The position numbers and the translations under genes are program-made. Shown here piece by piece: positions 36,376 to 47,907 of a stretch of DNA of 64,000 nt. The notes under the pieces are model-generated. The model was not told the origin of the DNA. It ran no database searches and worked only from the letters and a program-made list of their open reading frames with translations. Source of the DNA: Leptobrachium leishanense (taxonomy: Eukaryota; Chordata; Amphibia; Anura; Megophryidae); assembly GCA_009667805.1 (NCBI GenBank), contig CM019066.1, positions 328,581,119 to 328,645,118 on the forward strand. The letters are read 5' to 3'. Position 1 is the first letter of the stretch, and each line of letters starts with the position of its first letter.

Positions 36376-37412
36376 AGACAAAAGACTCCTTGCAAGTATG
36401 TCCCATTCAAGTGCTCCAAGAACAGATAGCGCACCTACCTTTCCATCCATTACATTATCTAGAGTTAAAATCGTTTATAGACTTGATCCTTGCTCAATTA
36501 AACCACCGCGCCAGCTTGCTGACTTTTGACAAACCAACAATTCTTTCTCGCACTCCAATCCTTTCCACAGCCTTTGTATGCAAAATATTTCAATCCACCT
36601 TAAACATACTCACTTCTGAGGATTGGCTAGGTAATGACATATCTGTTGTAACAAAGAAAGATGTGGTAGAAGCCACAGCTCGAATCATTGCACTCTTATC
36701 AGCTGCACACTTACAGAACATGTAAGCTACTCCATAAAGCTTATATCTCACCGACATTAGGTCTCACTATTGGCATGTTCTCCACCAGTGTCGGCCTGAA
36801 TTGTTCTGAACCTAATGAAACGCTGTTTCATTGTCTTTGGTCTTGTCAGCAAATCCAATCCTTATGGACACATACACACAAATGTGCCAGCCAGATCGTG
36901 ACCTGTTGTGTTTCCTTAACCTCTTATTTGGCCATATTTGGCAAGGTGCTCGTAGAAGGGGGGGTGGTAGTAATCTAGGAGTAAAATCTTGCTGCTCGCA
37001 ACCGTTTCAGCGACTATCCGAAAGGCCATATTACAATGCTGGGTAGACGACAAGACAACAACAAGTGACAATCTCTGATTACCGTCCTACCCCCAACTGT
37101 TCAAGATAAAATGAGTCAATCTTTACAATACACAGATTGGTACCTGTTGGAAACACTATGGGGCACCCAAACTATTCCCTCCTTATCTTTCCTTCACTGT
37201 TTATATTCCCTCCTTGTCCACTGACTATTTAACCTTACTTCCTCAATTCTTATCGAACAATCATTTATTGTTGCCTGATCAATGATGTCTCACTGTTTCA
37301 TGTAACATGGATTGTCAATACTGCAGCATTTTGAGATATTGTGTTACTGTTATTGTGTTGTGTGATGATTTGTAATTTCGCCTACATTATCCAAATAAAA
37401 AGGTTTGAAAAA
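36376..37412 (+). pseudogene. L1-like LINE 3' end (ORF2 C-terminus and 3' UTR)
   Basis: A plus-strand frame at 36390-36722 reads through a region with 'LSRTPILST' and 'LGNDISVVTKKDVVEATARI', and stops. After the stop another frame gives 'CKLLHKAYISPTLGLTIGMF' and 'NETLFHCLWSCQQIQSLWTH'. These recall the C-terminal end of L1/Tx1-type ORF2 ('K.IHR.Y.TP', then a C-x-x-C/H-x-x-W-x-C knuckle, 'FWSCP.I..FW'). It ends with 'ccaaataaaaaggtttgaaa' at about 37392-37412. It is 5'-truncated, as usual for LINE insertions. The reverse-transcriptase core is missing. Confidence 0.75.
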
Positions 37413-37435
37413 TCAAATGAACAAATTATTTTTAC

Positions 37436-37510
37436 AGGTCAGGCATCTTTTATCCGGAATTTCGGGACCTCATTAATTCCTGATTTTGGATTCTTCTGTT
37501 TTCACAATCC
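37436..37510. repeat. Possible pogo/Tigger-like end
   Basis: 'tcaggcatcttttatccgga' resembles 'CAGGCATC..TTATCCG' ends of some vertebrate pogo-group elements. No partner end was found. Confidence 0.25.
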
Positions 37511-37922
37511 AGGAGAATCCGATGTTAGAAAGGATTGCAGCAAGAGAGCTGTGAGAGTTACAATAATACAGTACAGAGTCATACAGGAATGAGGTAGACA
37601 GGTCCCTGCTCCTATTCTGAAAACAAATTTAGGTTTGCGAATCACTTCAGATCCCTCATTAGTAAGTCAACTTCTGATTTTACGTATTCAAATATATTGT
37701 AGGGCAACTACATAAGCACAATGTATTCAAAACATTGTGCGTGCGTGGTTTGAGCGCCATCTTTGAACAGAGCTCCGCAACCTCCCTCAATTTGACAAAT
37801 CCACCTGCACTGATCATGGGCAAAGGCAGACGGCTCACTCAATTTCTGATTTTACTGATTAGACCAAGTTTCAATATCGAATTGTGTCAAGTTTTCTTTT
37901 GAGGTTGGTGAATCATGACCCA
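37511..37922. other. Unassigned sequence
   Basis: Nothing recognised. Confidence 0.3.
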
Positions 37923-38648
37923 GGGCTCTATTCCCTAGTGAACGCTAACGTTAGCGTTCGGATATGTAAGCGTTAGCACTAGGATAAGTGACTTTAACAC
38001 ATGCCACCCATATTATCTTCCTGAAGTTAAAGCCCTAAGAATTCACTTAGCGCATCGGTGATTGCGCTAGCTTCCGCAAGGTTACTGTACTTTGTGCATT
38101 GTATACTTAATATGGGGAGCGCAATCATTAATTAGCATTTCGATAAGTAAGGTATTACAAAGTGCCAGCGCTAATTACTGCAGGGACGCGGAAGGCAAAA
38201 TTTTTAGCGACACTTAAAAGCTGGTGCTAAATGATTCCGCATTTGCAAAACCATTTAGCATCCCCTAAAAATGAGCCCCAATAAATCCGATACTTACCTC
38301 TCATCCCGTGGTGAGAAAGGTGGCCTGATCCACTGCTTCTTGTCGCCGGGAGCATAGTGAGACTTGGAGGAAATTGTTCCCAGTCTCCTTACATCATCAC
38401 TCCACAGCGCGGCCCGGAAACACTAACCTCCATAGAGTCCTATAGACTACAGAAGGTAAAATTTGCAGTGGCATGGGAGCACTACTGGGAGTATCCCAGG
38501 GTTTAGCACTATGTTCCAGGTCAAGGTACCGAGGTATCGCCAGCCCCAGAATGTCGCGCTAAAATGAGGATGCTACAGGGAAACCTGCAGGTGCAGATTT
38601 TGCCCCGTTAGCATCCCCATTTTAGCACACACTAGGGAATAGTACCCC
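37923..38648. mobile_element. Non-autonomous DNA element with 'cactagggaat' ends
   Basis: Left 'gggctctattccctagtg', right the complement of 'gggtactattccctagtg', with internal 'gcgctaa' and 'aacgctaacgttagcgttcg' words. No target duplication could be settled. Non-coding, about 726 bp. Confidence 0.65.
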
Positions 38649-39237
38649 AAGTTGGGTAATGTCCATCAGCCATTTGCTGATACGAGTAACACTGGAAAGC
38701 AGCCGCTAATGACTGATAGAAACTCCACTCACTGTATAGAAATAGTATTATTAATTTAAACAAGAAAATTCATAACAGACAATATAGATGGTTTCACCTT
38801 ACTGCAGTTTCCAACGAATGACTACTGGGGAGATGCAGCTCAATACTCCTGTCACGGTGGCCCCCCTCAGGAGCCAAAGGGGGGGTCCTTGCTGCTGTGT
38901 TTAGTAAGCCCTTTAGGCAGGTATGTGTCTTTCTGCATATTGCAGAACCCTGGACACAGGATACAACAGAGCCAGACAAAACAGGACAGTAAACACACAC
39001 GAGAGGAAGGCCCTGCACTGGGGTAAGGTCCTTGGATGTCCTTCTGACTATACAGAGTACAGGGAGGGAATATACAAAATGACAGGGTTAAACCAGACTT
39101 GACAGGAAGGAATATATAGCAACAATGGAACAAGAAAGAGATCCTTGAGGTGGTCTCTATAAACCAGAACTATGAGCTGCTGCACTAGATACACACATAC
39201 AGAAAACATGAACCAGAACAGACTTGACAGAAATATA
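38649..39237. other. Unassigned sequence
   Basis: No features recognised; open frames here lack domains. Confidence 0.35.
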
Positions 39238-39789
39238 GTCAGCAGTAGGGATGAGCTGAACACACCCGAGTTCGGGTTCGTACCCGAACTTTCCAAATGT
39301 TCGAATCCGAATCCGAACTCAATACAAGTCAATGGGGCTGAAAATTCGGTTTTTAGAGTGCCCTCCAAGAGGGCATATATGCTAGATATTTGCCATAAAA
39401 GGTGTATGGGGGTCCGGGTAGTGCCCTGGGGGACAGGAGACAAGGACAAAAAGGTTAAAAAAAAAACGTTTTTAAAGGGACAGTGAGTTTTCCATGAAAA
39501 AAGGGTTAAAAATCAAAACCAAAAATTCCTTCAAATATTGTGCCTAGGAGGTCCCCATAACGTGCCCGTGAAATGGCGGATTTCTAGGATGTATAGAAAT
39601 ACTTAAAAACAAAAAAATTACGTTTCAAATTACGGTAAATGCTTTTCCTTTAATCTATCCATGAACAACTGCTTGGGGCGGCAGTCTGTATGAAAAGAGG
39701 AGACATTTTCGGACACGCAGAAAAAGTTTAGTGATTTTCTGGCTAAATTATTGTGAAACTTATGCAGGCTTTGGATGAAAGTAACAATA

Positions 39790-40665
39790 GGTGCTTTAAA
39801 ATTGGGCCTTTAGCGTCGGCAACAGTGCCGTCACACCGTAACCCCTCTGAGGATATGAATCTGATACAGGCGTCAGTGGCAGTGCACCCAAATATTGTGC
39901 TTTTGGTGCCAGTCCTGCAAGTACTATCATACAGTATCCCCTCTGTAGTATAGTGGAAGAATGCAGGGGTGGACCTTGCGGTCCCATATTAAAAAGATAT
40001 GAATCTGGTAAAGGCGTCAGTGCACCCAGATATTGTGCTTTTGGTGCCAGACTGCCAGGCCAGCAAGTACTATCATACAGTAACCCCTCTGTAGTATTGT
40101 GGAAGAATGCAGGGGTGGACCATGTGGTCCTATATTAAAAAGATATGAATCTGGTAAAGGAGTCAGTGCACCCAGATATTGTGCTTTTGGTGCCAGACTG
40201 CTAGCAAGTACTATCATACAGTAACCCCTCTGTAGTATTGTGGAAGAGTGCAGGGTTGGACCCTGCGGTTCAAAAAATTAAAATGATATAGATGTGGCAC
40301 AGGCGTCATTGCAGCCAAATATTGCGTCTTTCATGGCAGCAAGTGCATTCACACCGTAACCCTTTTGTGGTATTGTGGAAGAGTGCAGGGTTGGACCCTG
40401 CTGTTCAAAAAATTTAAGATGATATAAATCTGGCAAAGCCGTCAGTGCAGCCAAATATTGCGCCTTTCATGGCATCAAGTGCATTCACACCGTAACCCTT
40501 TTGTCGTATTGTGGAAGAGTGCAGGGTTGGACCCTGCTGTTCAAAAAATTAAAATGATATAAATCTGGCACAGGTGTCAGTGCAGCCAAATATTGTGCCT
40601 TTCATGGCAGCAAGTGCATTCACACCATAACCCTTTTGTGGTATTGTGGAAGAGTTCAGTGCTGG
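39790..40665. repeat. ~135-146-bp tandem repeat in hAT 3' region
   Basis: The landmark 'ggaaga' following 'gtattgt' recurs at 39955, 40101, 40242, 40377, 40513 and 40648. Units contain 'gcgtcagtgca', 'ccaaatattg' and 'cacaccgtaacccctt'. Left copies are longer and more divergent than right copies. Non-coding. Confidence 0.9.
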
Positions 40666-40689
40666 AGGTTTTGTGCATGCAGAAGACAT

Positions 40690-42135
40690 CCCCGATCTAT
40701 TCCGTTATGTCAGCATCAGGGGATTGATAACTGCTGATCCAGGTCTGATTCATTTTTATAAATGTCAGCCGGTCTACAGAGTCGGTGGACAGACGCACTC
40801 TTTTGTCTGTGACAAAACCTCCAGCGGCACTGAATGTCCTTTCAGAAAGCACGTTGGATGAAGGGCAACCTAGTAGCTTCCATAGCATATTGGCTAAGTT
40901 CTGGCCAGTGATCCAATCTCAACACCCAGTAAGCCAGTGGATCATCTGCTGGTAAGGTATCCAGGTCTGCCCTTGCCCCTAGGTAGTCCTGCACCATATG
41001 GTGAAGACGCTGGCAATGGGTGCCTACATTTGACGTCCCTGGGCGTCGTGGACTAAAAAAATTCAAAAATGCATCAGTCAAGCGGCCCTGGCCTTCACCA
41101 CTATTCCTCTGATCATCCGCAGCCTCAGAAGCATGTTTGTCATCACTTGGTAACCTACCAGTGCCTGGAAAGGGTTACACAAGTGTCGCTTTAGAGCGTC
41201 CTCAAGTTTTTTCATCCTGTGCTCCCTCTGTGCGGGCAGGATGAGCTCTGCAACTTTCCCCTTGTATCGTGGATCAAGAAGGGTTGCCAACCAGTAATGA
41301 TCCCTCTCCTTGATAGCACGAATCCTGGGGTCCTTTAGCAGGCTTTGCATCATAAGGGAGCCCATGCAGCGTAGGTTGGAGGTGGCATTAGCTTCCGAGT
41401 CTTCCTGGTCAATGAGGATGACCGTATTGTGCACTTCCTCCTCCAAGCCACGCACTAGCCCTTGTGTTTCTGGGCACACGAAACCCTCCCTTGAGGAATC
41501 CCACCTTCAATGCCCCCAATACTTAAATATTCCTCCTCCTCCTCATCCTCCTCCTGTCTGATCTGAGTAGGACCCGCTGGAATGCTGTCTGCGGAAAGAC
41601 TGGGGCCTGGAGAGCTAGGGAAGGCCTCCTCTTCCTCCCGCTGCTCTGCCTCTAGAGCCACATCTATAGTTCCCCGCAGAGTGTGCTCCAGCAGGAACAC
41701 TAAAGGAATTGTGTCACTGATGCATGCACTGTCCCTGCTCACCATCCTCGTTGCCTCCTGAAATGGTGACAGTACAGTGCATGCATCCTTGATCATCAGC
41801 CACTGCGGGGGGGGGGGAAAAACAAGTTGACCTGAACCTGTCCTTGTGCCATACTTACACAGGTACTCGTTGATGGCCCTCTGCTGCTTGTGCAGACGCT
41901 GCAGCATTGCTAATGTCGAGTTCCACCTGGTGGGCATGTCACAGATCTGACGGTTTGTGGGAAGGTGGAATTCTCTTTGAATTTCTGCCAGGCGAACGCT
42001 TGCTGGGAATGACCATCTGAAGTGGCTGCAGACTTTTCTGGCCTCGCTGAGAAGCTCTGGCAGCCCTGGGTACTTAGGAAACGCTGTACCACTAGATTTA
42101 GGACGTGTGCTAGGCATGGTACATGCATCAATTTA
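40690..42135 (-). pseudogene. hAT transposase pseudogene (ZBED-like)
   Basis: Reading from about 42135 downward: 'KLMHVPCLAHVLNLVVQRFL' (insertion-domain start), 'MPTRWNSTLAMLQRL' (the conserved RW motif of hAT), an acidic linker near 41540 ('EEDEEEEEY'), 'LATLLDPRYKGK', 'DPLAYWVL', and finally 'SNVLSERTFSAAGGFV' and 'DKRVRLS', the hAT C-terminal dimerisation domain, at about 40860-40790. The BED zinc finger and first catalytic region are absent. Reading moves between frames near 41470, 41080 and 40870, so it is dead. Confidence 0.88.
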
Positions 42136-42181
42136 CCTTTTGAACATTGAGTATACTTGATCTTGATAGTGAAGGGGTTAA
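42136..42181. repeat. Right end of a TTAA-type element
   Basis: 'ttgatagtgaaggggttaa' resembles 'atggtagtgaaggggtta' at 48985-49000 and the complement of 'ttaaccccttcactacc' at 55977. Only about 45 bp remain next to the hAT break. Confidence 0.5.
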
Positions 42182-42922
42182 GAAACGATGGGTAGAGAGG
42201 ACCCTGTGAATACAACTTTAGAACCTATTACCGAAACAATAGATTTTAACGAAAAGTTAACACGCTCAATATTTAATTTAAAGAGGGAATTACCCATTAA
42301 AAACACAAGTGCATTTTTTTTGGACACATACCTCAGGCTGTCTCTGAGGGACGTTACCCAAATTAAGCTCAAGTGTTTCTTGCGGTAGTTAAAAGAAGGC
42401 ATATGAAATAATTTACCTAAAAGAGGAAGCTGATGTGGTGTCTGCTAGCTTTACTGACGGCTTCGTTGCTATCTAAATATTGAATTTGAGGGAGAGGTTT
42501 GTATATTTTTACTGCGGTGGCTAAATGCAGATGATGTCACATTTTAATAGCACATCTTTCATCGTATACAAGCAGCTGGAAGATTACTTTCGTGGCAGAA
42601 CCCGCATGATTTTCATCCGGTTAATCACAGAAATAGCACATCTAATCTGAGCTATGTGAAGATACTGCACACACTTCTAGACATTTGCAATATTATATTG
42701 CCATACAAATTATAGAAAGACAAAAATATACCATATTCACGACAGCTCTAATCCTATTGAAAGATGAGCTGCAGTTCTAATTTAGAGTGTCAAGAATTAT
42801 TGGACATTCTAGAACACCAATGGACAATTCAAGCACTCCAGGTGACTGTGAACTACAGTTCCCATGATGTTAGAGCATTATGAGTAAATAGGTTTACAGT
42901 TGTCAGATGGTCAAGACATACA
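42182..42922. other. Unassigned sequence
   Basis: No recognisable features. Confidence 0.35.
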
Positions 42923-42947
42923 TGGGGAGGTCAAAAGTACAGTTTAA

Positions 42948-43129
42948 CTGGGTTATTCAGAGAGTGGTGAAAAGCAGGAGAATGACTGGAGAATGGAAAA
43001 TTCTAGGTCAAAATAGCCGATTTGGAAAGTGAGATGAATGGGAGAATTTTTCTGGTTTGGCTAGTTCGACCTAGAATTTTCCATTCTCCAGTCGTTCTCC
43101 TGCTTTTCACCGCTCTCTGAATAACCCTG
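42948..43129. mobile_element. Fold-back MITE A7
   Basis: Left 'gggttattcagagagtgg' pairs with right 'cgctctctgaataaccc'. Arms are almost perfect: 'gaaaagcaggagaatgactg' with 'cgttctcctgcttttc', and 'tggaaaattctaggtc' with 'gacctagaattttcca'. Confidence 0.88.
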
Positions 43130-43329
43130 ATAGTCAATAATGATATATGAAGAATGAAAGAGTGATGATAACTCATTCTTTTATTTTCAAAGTAAGCTTA
43201 ATTCTTCCAATACTTGTAGAAAAATTGATATCGCCACAGATGATCATGGAGACACGAGGTAACTCAAAAGTGGCGGTAATCAGTGAGTAGAATTGCTGTA
43301 CCAATTTTCATTGTGGTTTCTCTGTGAAA

Positions 43330-43858
43330 CCGTACTTTGAAGACCTCAAAACCCATCTCGTTGATGAAGCTCAAAGTCTCCATATGGTCCACAAGTGGTT
43401 TAGCAGAATTCAAGTCTGGACATTTTGATGTCTGTGATAAACGAATTGAGGGAGGCCCACATGTCCACGGATGAGACCATGGTGGCCAAGGTGAAGGAAT
43501 TTCAGGATCAGGAACCTCAAACCAGTCTGAATAAGCTTGTGGAAGAGATCTACATTACAAAAACAAGCATGATGCGGATTCCTCATGAGGAGTTGGACTT
43601 CATTAAGAAATGTGCCTGTTGGGTTGTGCATTTGCTGGGTTGTGCATTTGTTGAATGCAGAACAAAAAACTGCTTGAGTTGAGTTTGCTAAAAGTTTCCT
43701 CATCATGTTTGAAGATGGCAAGTCTGCCAACTTCAAGGCAATGGTCACTGGAGATGAAGCTACGTTGACAAAATATGATTTTCAGCGGTGTTTTCAGACG
43801 TGGGTGCACCTCTTGAAACAATTAATGGAGATTGGTGGCAATTATATTGAGAAATGCT
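43330..43858 (+). pseudogene. mariner transposase pseudogene
   Basis: Fragments in shifting frames: 'VHKWFSRIQVW', 'LNAEQKTA' then 'VEFAKSFLIMFEDGKSANFK', 'AMVTGDEAT' (first catalytic D of mariner, 'VTGDE'), and 'TWVHLLKQLMEIGGNYIEK' (usual mariner tail 'QWVHRC..A.G.Y.E'). Most of the catalytic core between the first D and the tail is deleted. Non-functional. Confidence 0.7.
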
Positions 43859-43976
43859 GAATAAACAAGCTTTGTTTATTAAAACCTTTTTTGAGTTAAC
43901 ATAATTATTTAATCGATTTGTAACCTTACTTGGACCTCCCCTCATACATTGTCTTAGACTGGCCATAGAAAACATA

Positions 43977-44195
43977 TATATATATATTTATTTATTTTTT
44001 GAGAAAGGATTTTACCAGGAAGGATACATTGAGATTTCTCTTGTTTTCAAGTATGTCCTGGGTGGCAAGTATGTACCGTTAGGTGTCTTGCCAAGGACAC
44101 TTACTGGAGAGGTTGCTCGCTGGGATCGAACCCATGACTCCACAGGCTCTCTCCACGCAGAGCAGTGATGTTACCTCTACTCCACCCAGCCGGTA
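43977..44195 (-). repeat. tRNA-headed SINE, full-length copy
   Basis: Read on minus: a head with A-box-like 'gtggagtagaggtaacatc' and B-box-like 'gggttcgatcccagc', then 'cctctccagtaagtgtcctt', the body 'gacacctaacggtacatact' and the tail 'tctcaatgtatccttcctgg'. A- and B-box-like motifs imply a polymerase III promoter from a tRNA ancestor. It is not a tRNA gene: no cloverleaf can be drawn beyond the head. Eight related copies or fragments are in the window. Confidence 0.85.
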
Positions 44196-44977
44196 AATAT
44201 ATGGTAAATGTCTGTGAACAGAATGCATGTAACAATCTAATTTCCTTTAAGAAATGTAAAAAATTGAAATAATCTCTCTATCGAGATGAAAGCACACTTT
44301 TCAATTCCGGTCATATTCAAAGCAACAATAAAAATCACACAATTTACATTTCATATAAAATCAATAAATAGAGAAGAACCAAACTTTAAATAAAACTATG
44401 CAATAACCACCATTTCTTTCATTGAAGAACGGTGGATATATTTTAGTGAACCTTAGGGGAATTACAGGGGATCAAATGCGGTGATACTGCATTGAATTTT
44501 CTATTTAGGGAATTGCCCCCATAGTTCTCAGTAGTTTTCACTGTTCTTTCTAATGTAGTTTCTGCTGATGTTATCTAGAGTAGTTTTCAGGTCAGTTTCT
44601 AAAGAGTTTCCACCGTAGTTTCTGTCAAAGTTATTTAGCATAGATTTTACTGTAGGTGCCACTTGTGTTTCAGTCGAATTTGTCCAACATTGTTTTTACA
44701 GTTGTTTTCTGTGTTTCTACTGAAGTTCAATGGAGATCGCCAATTAAAAATCACATATAGTGGATTTACCGGTGTTCCGAAGAATAGTGAAACAACACAG
44801 CATGGAGAATAGTTGTAGTTTACGAATATTACAGACAGTAAAGATGGCACTGTTGATCAACGTGTTTGCATCAACTTTGTCTACCATTGTTGAATTTTGT
44901 TTCTTTGAATAGATTAACTTCACCGTCATTGCAAGAACATAAATTTTTACCACTGTTTATAATTTCGGTGAACTTTA
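44196..44977. other. Unassigned AT-rich sequence
   Basis: Irregular 'gtagtttctgctg'-like words at 44530-44660. No gene. Confidence 0.35.
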
Positions 44978-45524
44978 CTGCCAGTAGATACTCGAGTATA
45001 CCGCTAGATTTTGGCGACAAAAATTTATCATAAAATTGGAGGGGTTGCATTATATTCGAGACATCTGCATCGCGTGTAAAAAAAAATTGCCTTGCTCTGG
45101 ATCCCAAGTCTCCCGGAAGTTTAAGTAGTCTCGCTGAAATGAATGCAGGCTCTCTGATGCTTGCAAATGCTTCAGGAACTCCTGGATTCTGGAGAGGTGG
45201 GATCCGTCATGGCCAGAGGGCACGCTCGGTTTAAGCCAATCATTCGCCTCGCTCGCCTCCACCGGCCATCTAATTGCTAGTAAAGAAGACGGGTGGCTGG
45301 CGGCTTCATATTTGGTAACAACTGCAATCATTCTAGAGCAGCGCACCCTGGCCTGAGGGGGAGCCTGTGTTAAGAGAATCTTGAAGGATTTTAATTGTTT
45401 ATTGGTACAGTATAATTTTGTTCCTTGCGTTATATTCGAGTCTTGAGTATTCTCTCATTTCCATAATAAATCTCTATCCATCGCGTTATATTCGGGTCGA
45501 GCTATACTCAAGCATCTACGGTAG
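44978..45524. mobile_element. pogo/Tigger-like non-autonomous element
   Basis: Left end 'ctgccagtagatactcgagt' and right end complementary to 'ctaccgtagatgcttgagta' align over about 22 bp. 'ttatattcgag' occurs inside both ends. Such 'ctcgagtata' ends are typical of pogo-group DNA elements in vertebrates. A 98-residue minus-strand open frame (45050-45346) lies inside; I recognise no domain in it. Confidence 0.65.
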
Positions 45525-46864
45525 TTGTTTAATAAACTCTTCACACTTTGAAAAAACTAATTCAACTAAAGAATTATCTTAAAACATGGATATTCAGGAT
45601 GGCACTGGGTCCATTTAAATCAGTGATTGAGTCTCTGTGTTTATCATCATTGGAATCAAAGAGGAAATAACAAAGAGTTGTAGAATGGAAGAGGGAATTG
45701 TGGAAAGGCAAGTAAATCTAAAACAAATAAAAAATTTAGATAAAAAATGTCTAGACGGAAAATAAGCCAAGTGAGTGACTATTCCAAATATTGACTTGCA
45801 ACTATCATGGTTCCCATCATCAATACACCACCGTTTCCAGTTTGGTGGATAAGACCTTCGATTCGAAGAGCGGTTGGCCACCTTATCCATCTGAAATTCT
45901 TGCTTCCTCAAAGACCAGTAGTTTGGCTGTGAATTTGAGATAAAAAAATCCAGAATCAGGATATTATTGGATGATTAAGAGATAGCACTTAACAGGACTT
46001 CTGGGAATTGGTTTGCTCTCTATATGGTAATATATAATAAATACACTTTATGCCGCTGTATTGCTGTTCCGTTCCACTAAATACGGCAGAAAGTATGATT
46101 GCTTAAATGAGTTCAGGGGATCGCAGAGCACTGAAACATAAAGCGCAGGAAGAGCTCAAATGTTAAAAGACCATCTGCCAGAACATTATTTTGGCTCAAG
46201 CGTAGGTTTGCATCTTTTTCTGTTCTTGTTTTTCATGGCAGATGTTCTCAGTGGAAGTCAGGACATAGAGATATTAATATAAATCGACTTTTAATGATGC
46301 GTAAAATAGCTGTCCAAACTATTTCTGTTTTTGTTTTGAACTGGTAAGTCAGAAAAAAATAAGTAAAATAAAAATGATTGAATCCAAAGGTCTCTCATGA
46401 GGTTTATCGGAAATCAAGTATATTTTTCATTTATCCCCAAATTCTATTGATTTGTTCTCGTCGTGATTAGTGCAATGTTTGTTTTACATTTGAGGCGACA
46501 GGTTGACTTAAAACGCCATCTGCAACTCTCTGTAATGGTAAACCCAAAGGACTACCAATATGTAGTCCAGCCAGAATGTGCAAAGATGTTCAGTCTTCTG
46601 GGTTGCATCTCAACATCATTCCCAATGATTCGTTCTACTGATGTAATTGCAGAGCATGGTCGCTTTGCATGTTTAAGCAGAGGCTAGAATGAGAATGAAG
46701 GATTTTTATTTTTACAGTATAGAAAGGTATAAATATTCCCTCAAAGCCTACTTAAATGAAAAATGCAGGATGGAAACAATTATGAAAGGAAGACTACATA
46801 CAATGACCACTTTCTAAAAACAAGATGCCTTCAGTCTACAGTGCAGAATGTTTTTTTTTTAAAA
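45525..46864. other. Unassigned sequence
   Basis: No recognisable elements or exons. Confidence 0.35.
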
Positions 46865-47144
46865 GTGCTAACTAGGGATAGACCGATATGTTTTTTTCCA
46901 GGCCGATACCGATACCGATTATCGGCCGTCTCTCAGGCTGATAACCGATATCAGGGGCCGATATTCTGTGCGCTTAAATTTTTGAAAACAAACACAATTT
47001 AAAAGGATATATTATTTAATTTGTCTGGGTGTTATAATTAAACGTGACTTCAAATCGCTTTTAAACATGAGCGCAAACGGTAAAATTAGCTCAGCGCACA
47101 CCGTGGAAAAATGACTTCTTTATCTTTACAGATTTGTGTGCAAG

Positions 47145-47265
47145 CGGCTGTGTGTGTTGTATATCGCATGTATCGCTAGCGTGCAAGGGGCTGTGTGTGT
47201 TGTATATCGCATTTATCGCTAGCGTGCAAGGGGCTGTGTGTGTTGTATATCGCATGTATCGCTAG
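47145..47265. repeat. 43-bp tandem repeat, three copies
   Basis: The unit contains 'ggctgtgtgtgttgtatatc' then 'gcatgtatcgctagcgtgca'; three nearly identical copies directly precede the hairpin. Confidence 0.92.
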
Positions 47266-47907
47266 CTGGCTGTCTGTTTCTTTTTAAGTAAGTATTACAA
47301 CCAGGGTGTGCTGCTGAGTGCTCTGCTCCCTTCACTAGCCCCACGCAGTCACGCACTAACCAACCCCACTAGCTGCAGCAGCTCCCCCGCCTTCCTCAGC
47401 TCCATCTTTAAAGCCCCGTTGCTCCGTCCATTGACTCCATCCATCATAAGCAGTTACGGCCCGGGACACAGCACTGCAACCCAGAGCTCAGCCTGACCTG
47501 AAGCCCCCTTAAACCCAGCCCTGCCTGAAGTTCAACCTGCAGCAGGTGAATAAAAAATGGCCCACAGCTGTGTGTGTGCACTGCAGACTAGCTGTGGGCC
47601 ATTTTTTATTCACCTGCTGCAGGTTGAACTTCAGGCAGGGCTGGGTTTAAGGGGGCTTCAGGTCAGGCTGAGCTCTGGGTTGCAGTGCTGTGTCCCGGGC
47701 CGTAACTGCTCATGATGGATGGAGTCAATGGACGGAGCAACGGGGCTTTAAAGATGGATGGAGCTGAGGAAGGAGGGGGAGCTGCTGCAGCTAGTGGGGT
47801 TGGTTAGTGCGTGACAGACAGTGACTGCGTGGGGCTAGTGAAGGGAGCAGAGCACTCAGCAGCACACCCTGGTTGTAATACTTACTTAAAAAGAAACAGA
47901 CAGCCAG
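47266..47907. repeat. Giant inverted repeat, ~304/318-bp arms
   Basis: Left arm 47266-47569 and right arm 47590-47907 with only a ~20-bp loop. 'ctggctgtctgtttcttttt' pairs with the end of the right arm, and 'taaaaaatggcccacagct' with 'agctgtgggccatttttta' at the centre. The right arm has about 10 extra bases ('acagacagtg'). Transcription across it would give a long double-stranded RNA. Confidence 0.95.

Larger units (their letters stand above)
39246..42135 (-). mobile_element. hAT transposon, 5'-truncated, with transposase remnant
   Basis: The 3' terminus is at 39246 ('tagggatgagctgaacac' read on plus), with 'cgggttcg' arrays. Next inward are about 500 bp of non-coding DNA, a ~140-bp tandem array (39790-40665), then the transposase on the minus strand (40690-42135). 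The other end is missing: at about 42136 unrelated sequence with a TTAA-type end ('agtgaaggggttaa', to 42181) begins. This is the only coding relative in the window of the many 'tagggatg' non-autonomous hAT elements. Confidence 0.85.
42923..43944 (+). mobile_element. Decayed mariner element with nested MITE
   Basis: Ends 'tggggaggtcaaaagtac' and the complement of 'tgaggggaggtccaagta' form a short inverted repeat. The interior carries a mariner-type transposase remnant (43330-43858). A fold-back MITE (42948-43129) inserted just inside the left end. Confidence 0.7.

Noticed and set aside
44100..44195. tRNA gene on the minus strand
   Set aside because: A- and B-box-like motifs are present, but they are followed by SINE body and tail and no full cloverleaf is possible.
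47308..47496. 62-codon serine/proline-rich open frame
   Set aside because: It lies in one arm of the giant inverted repeat of a hAT element and has no recognisable domain.
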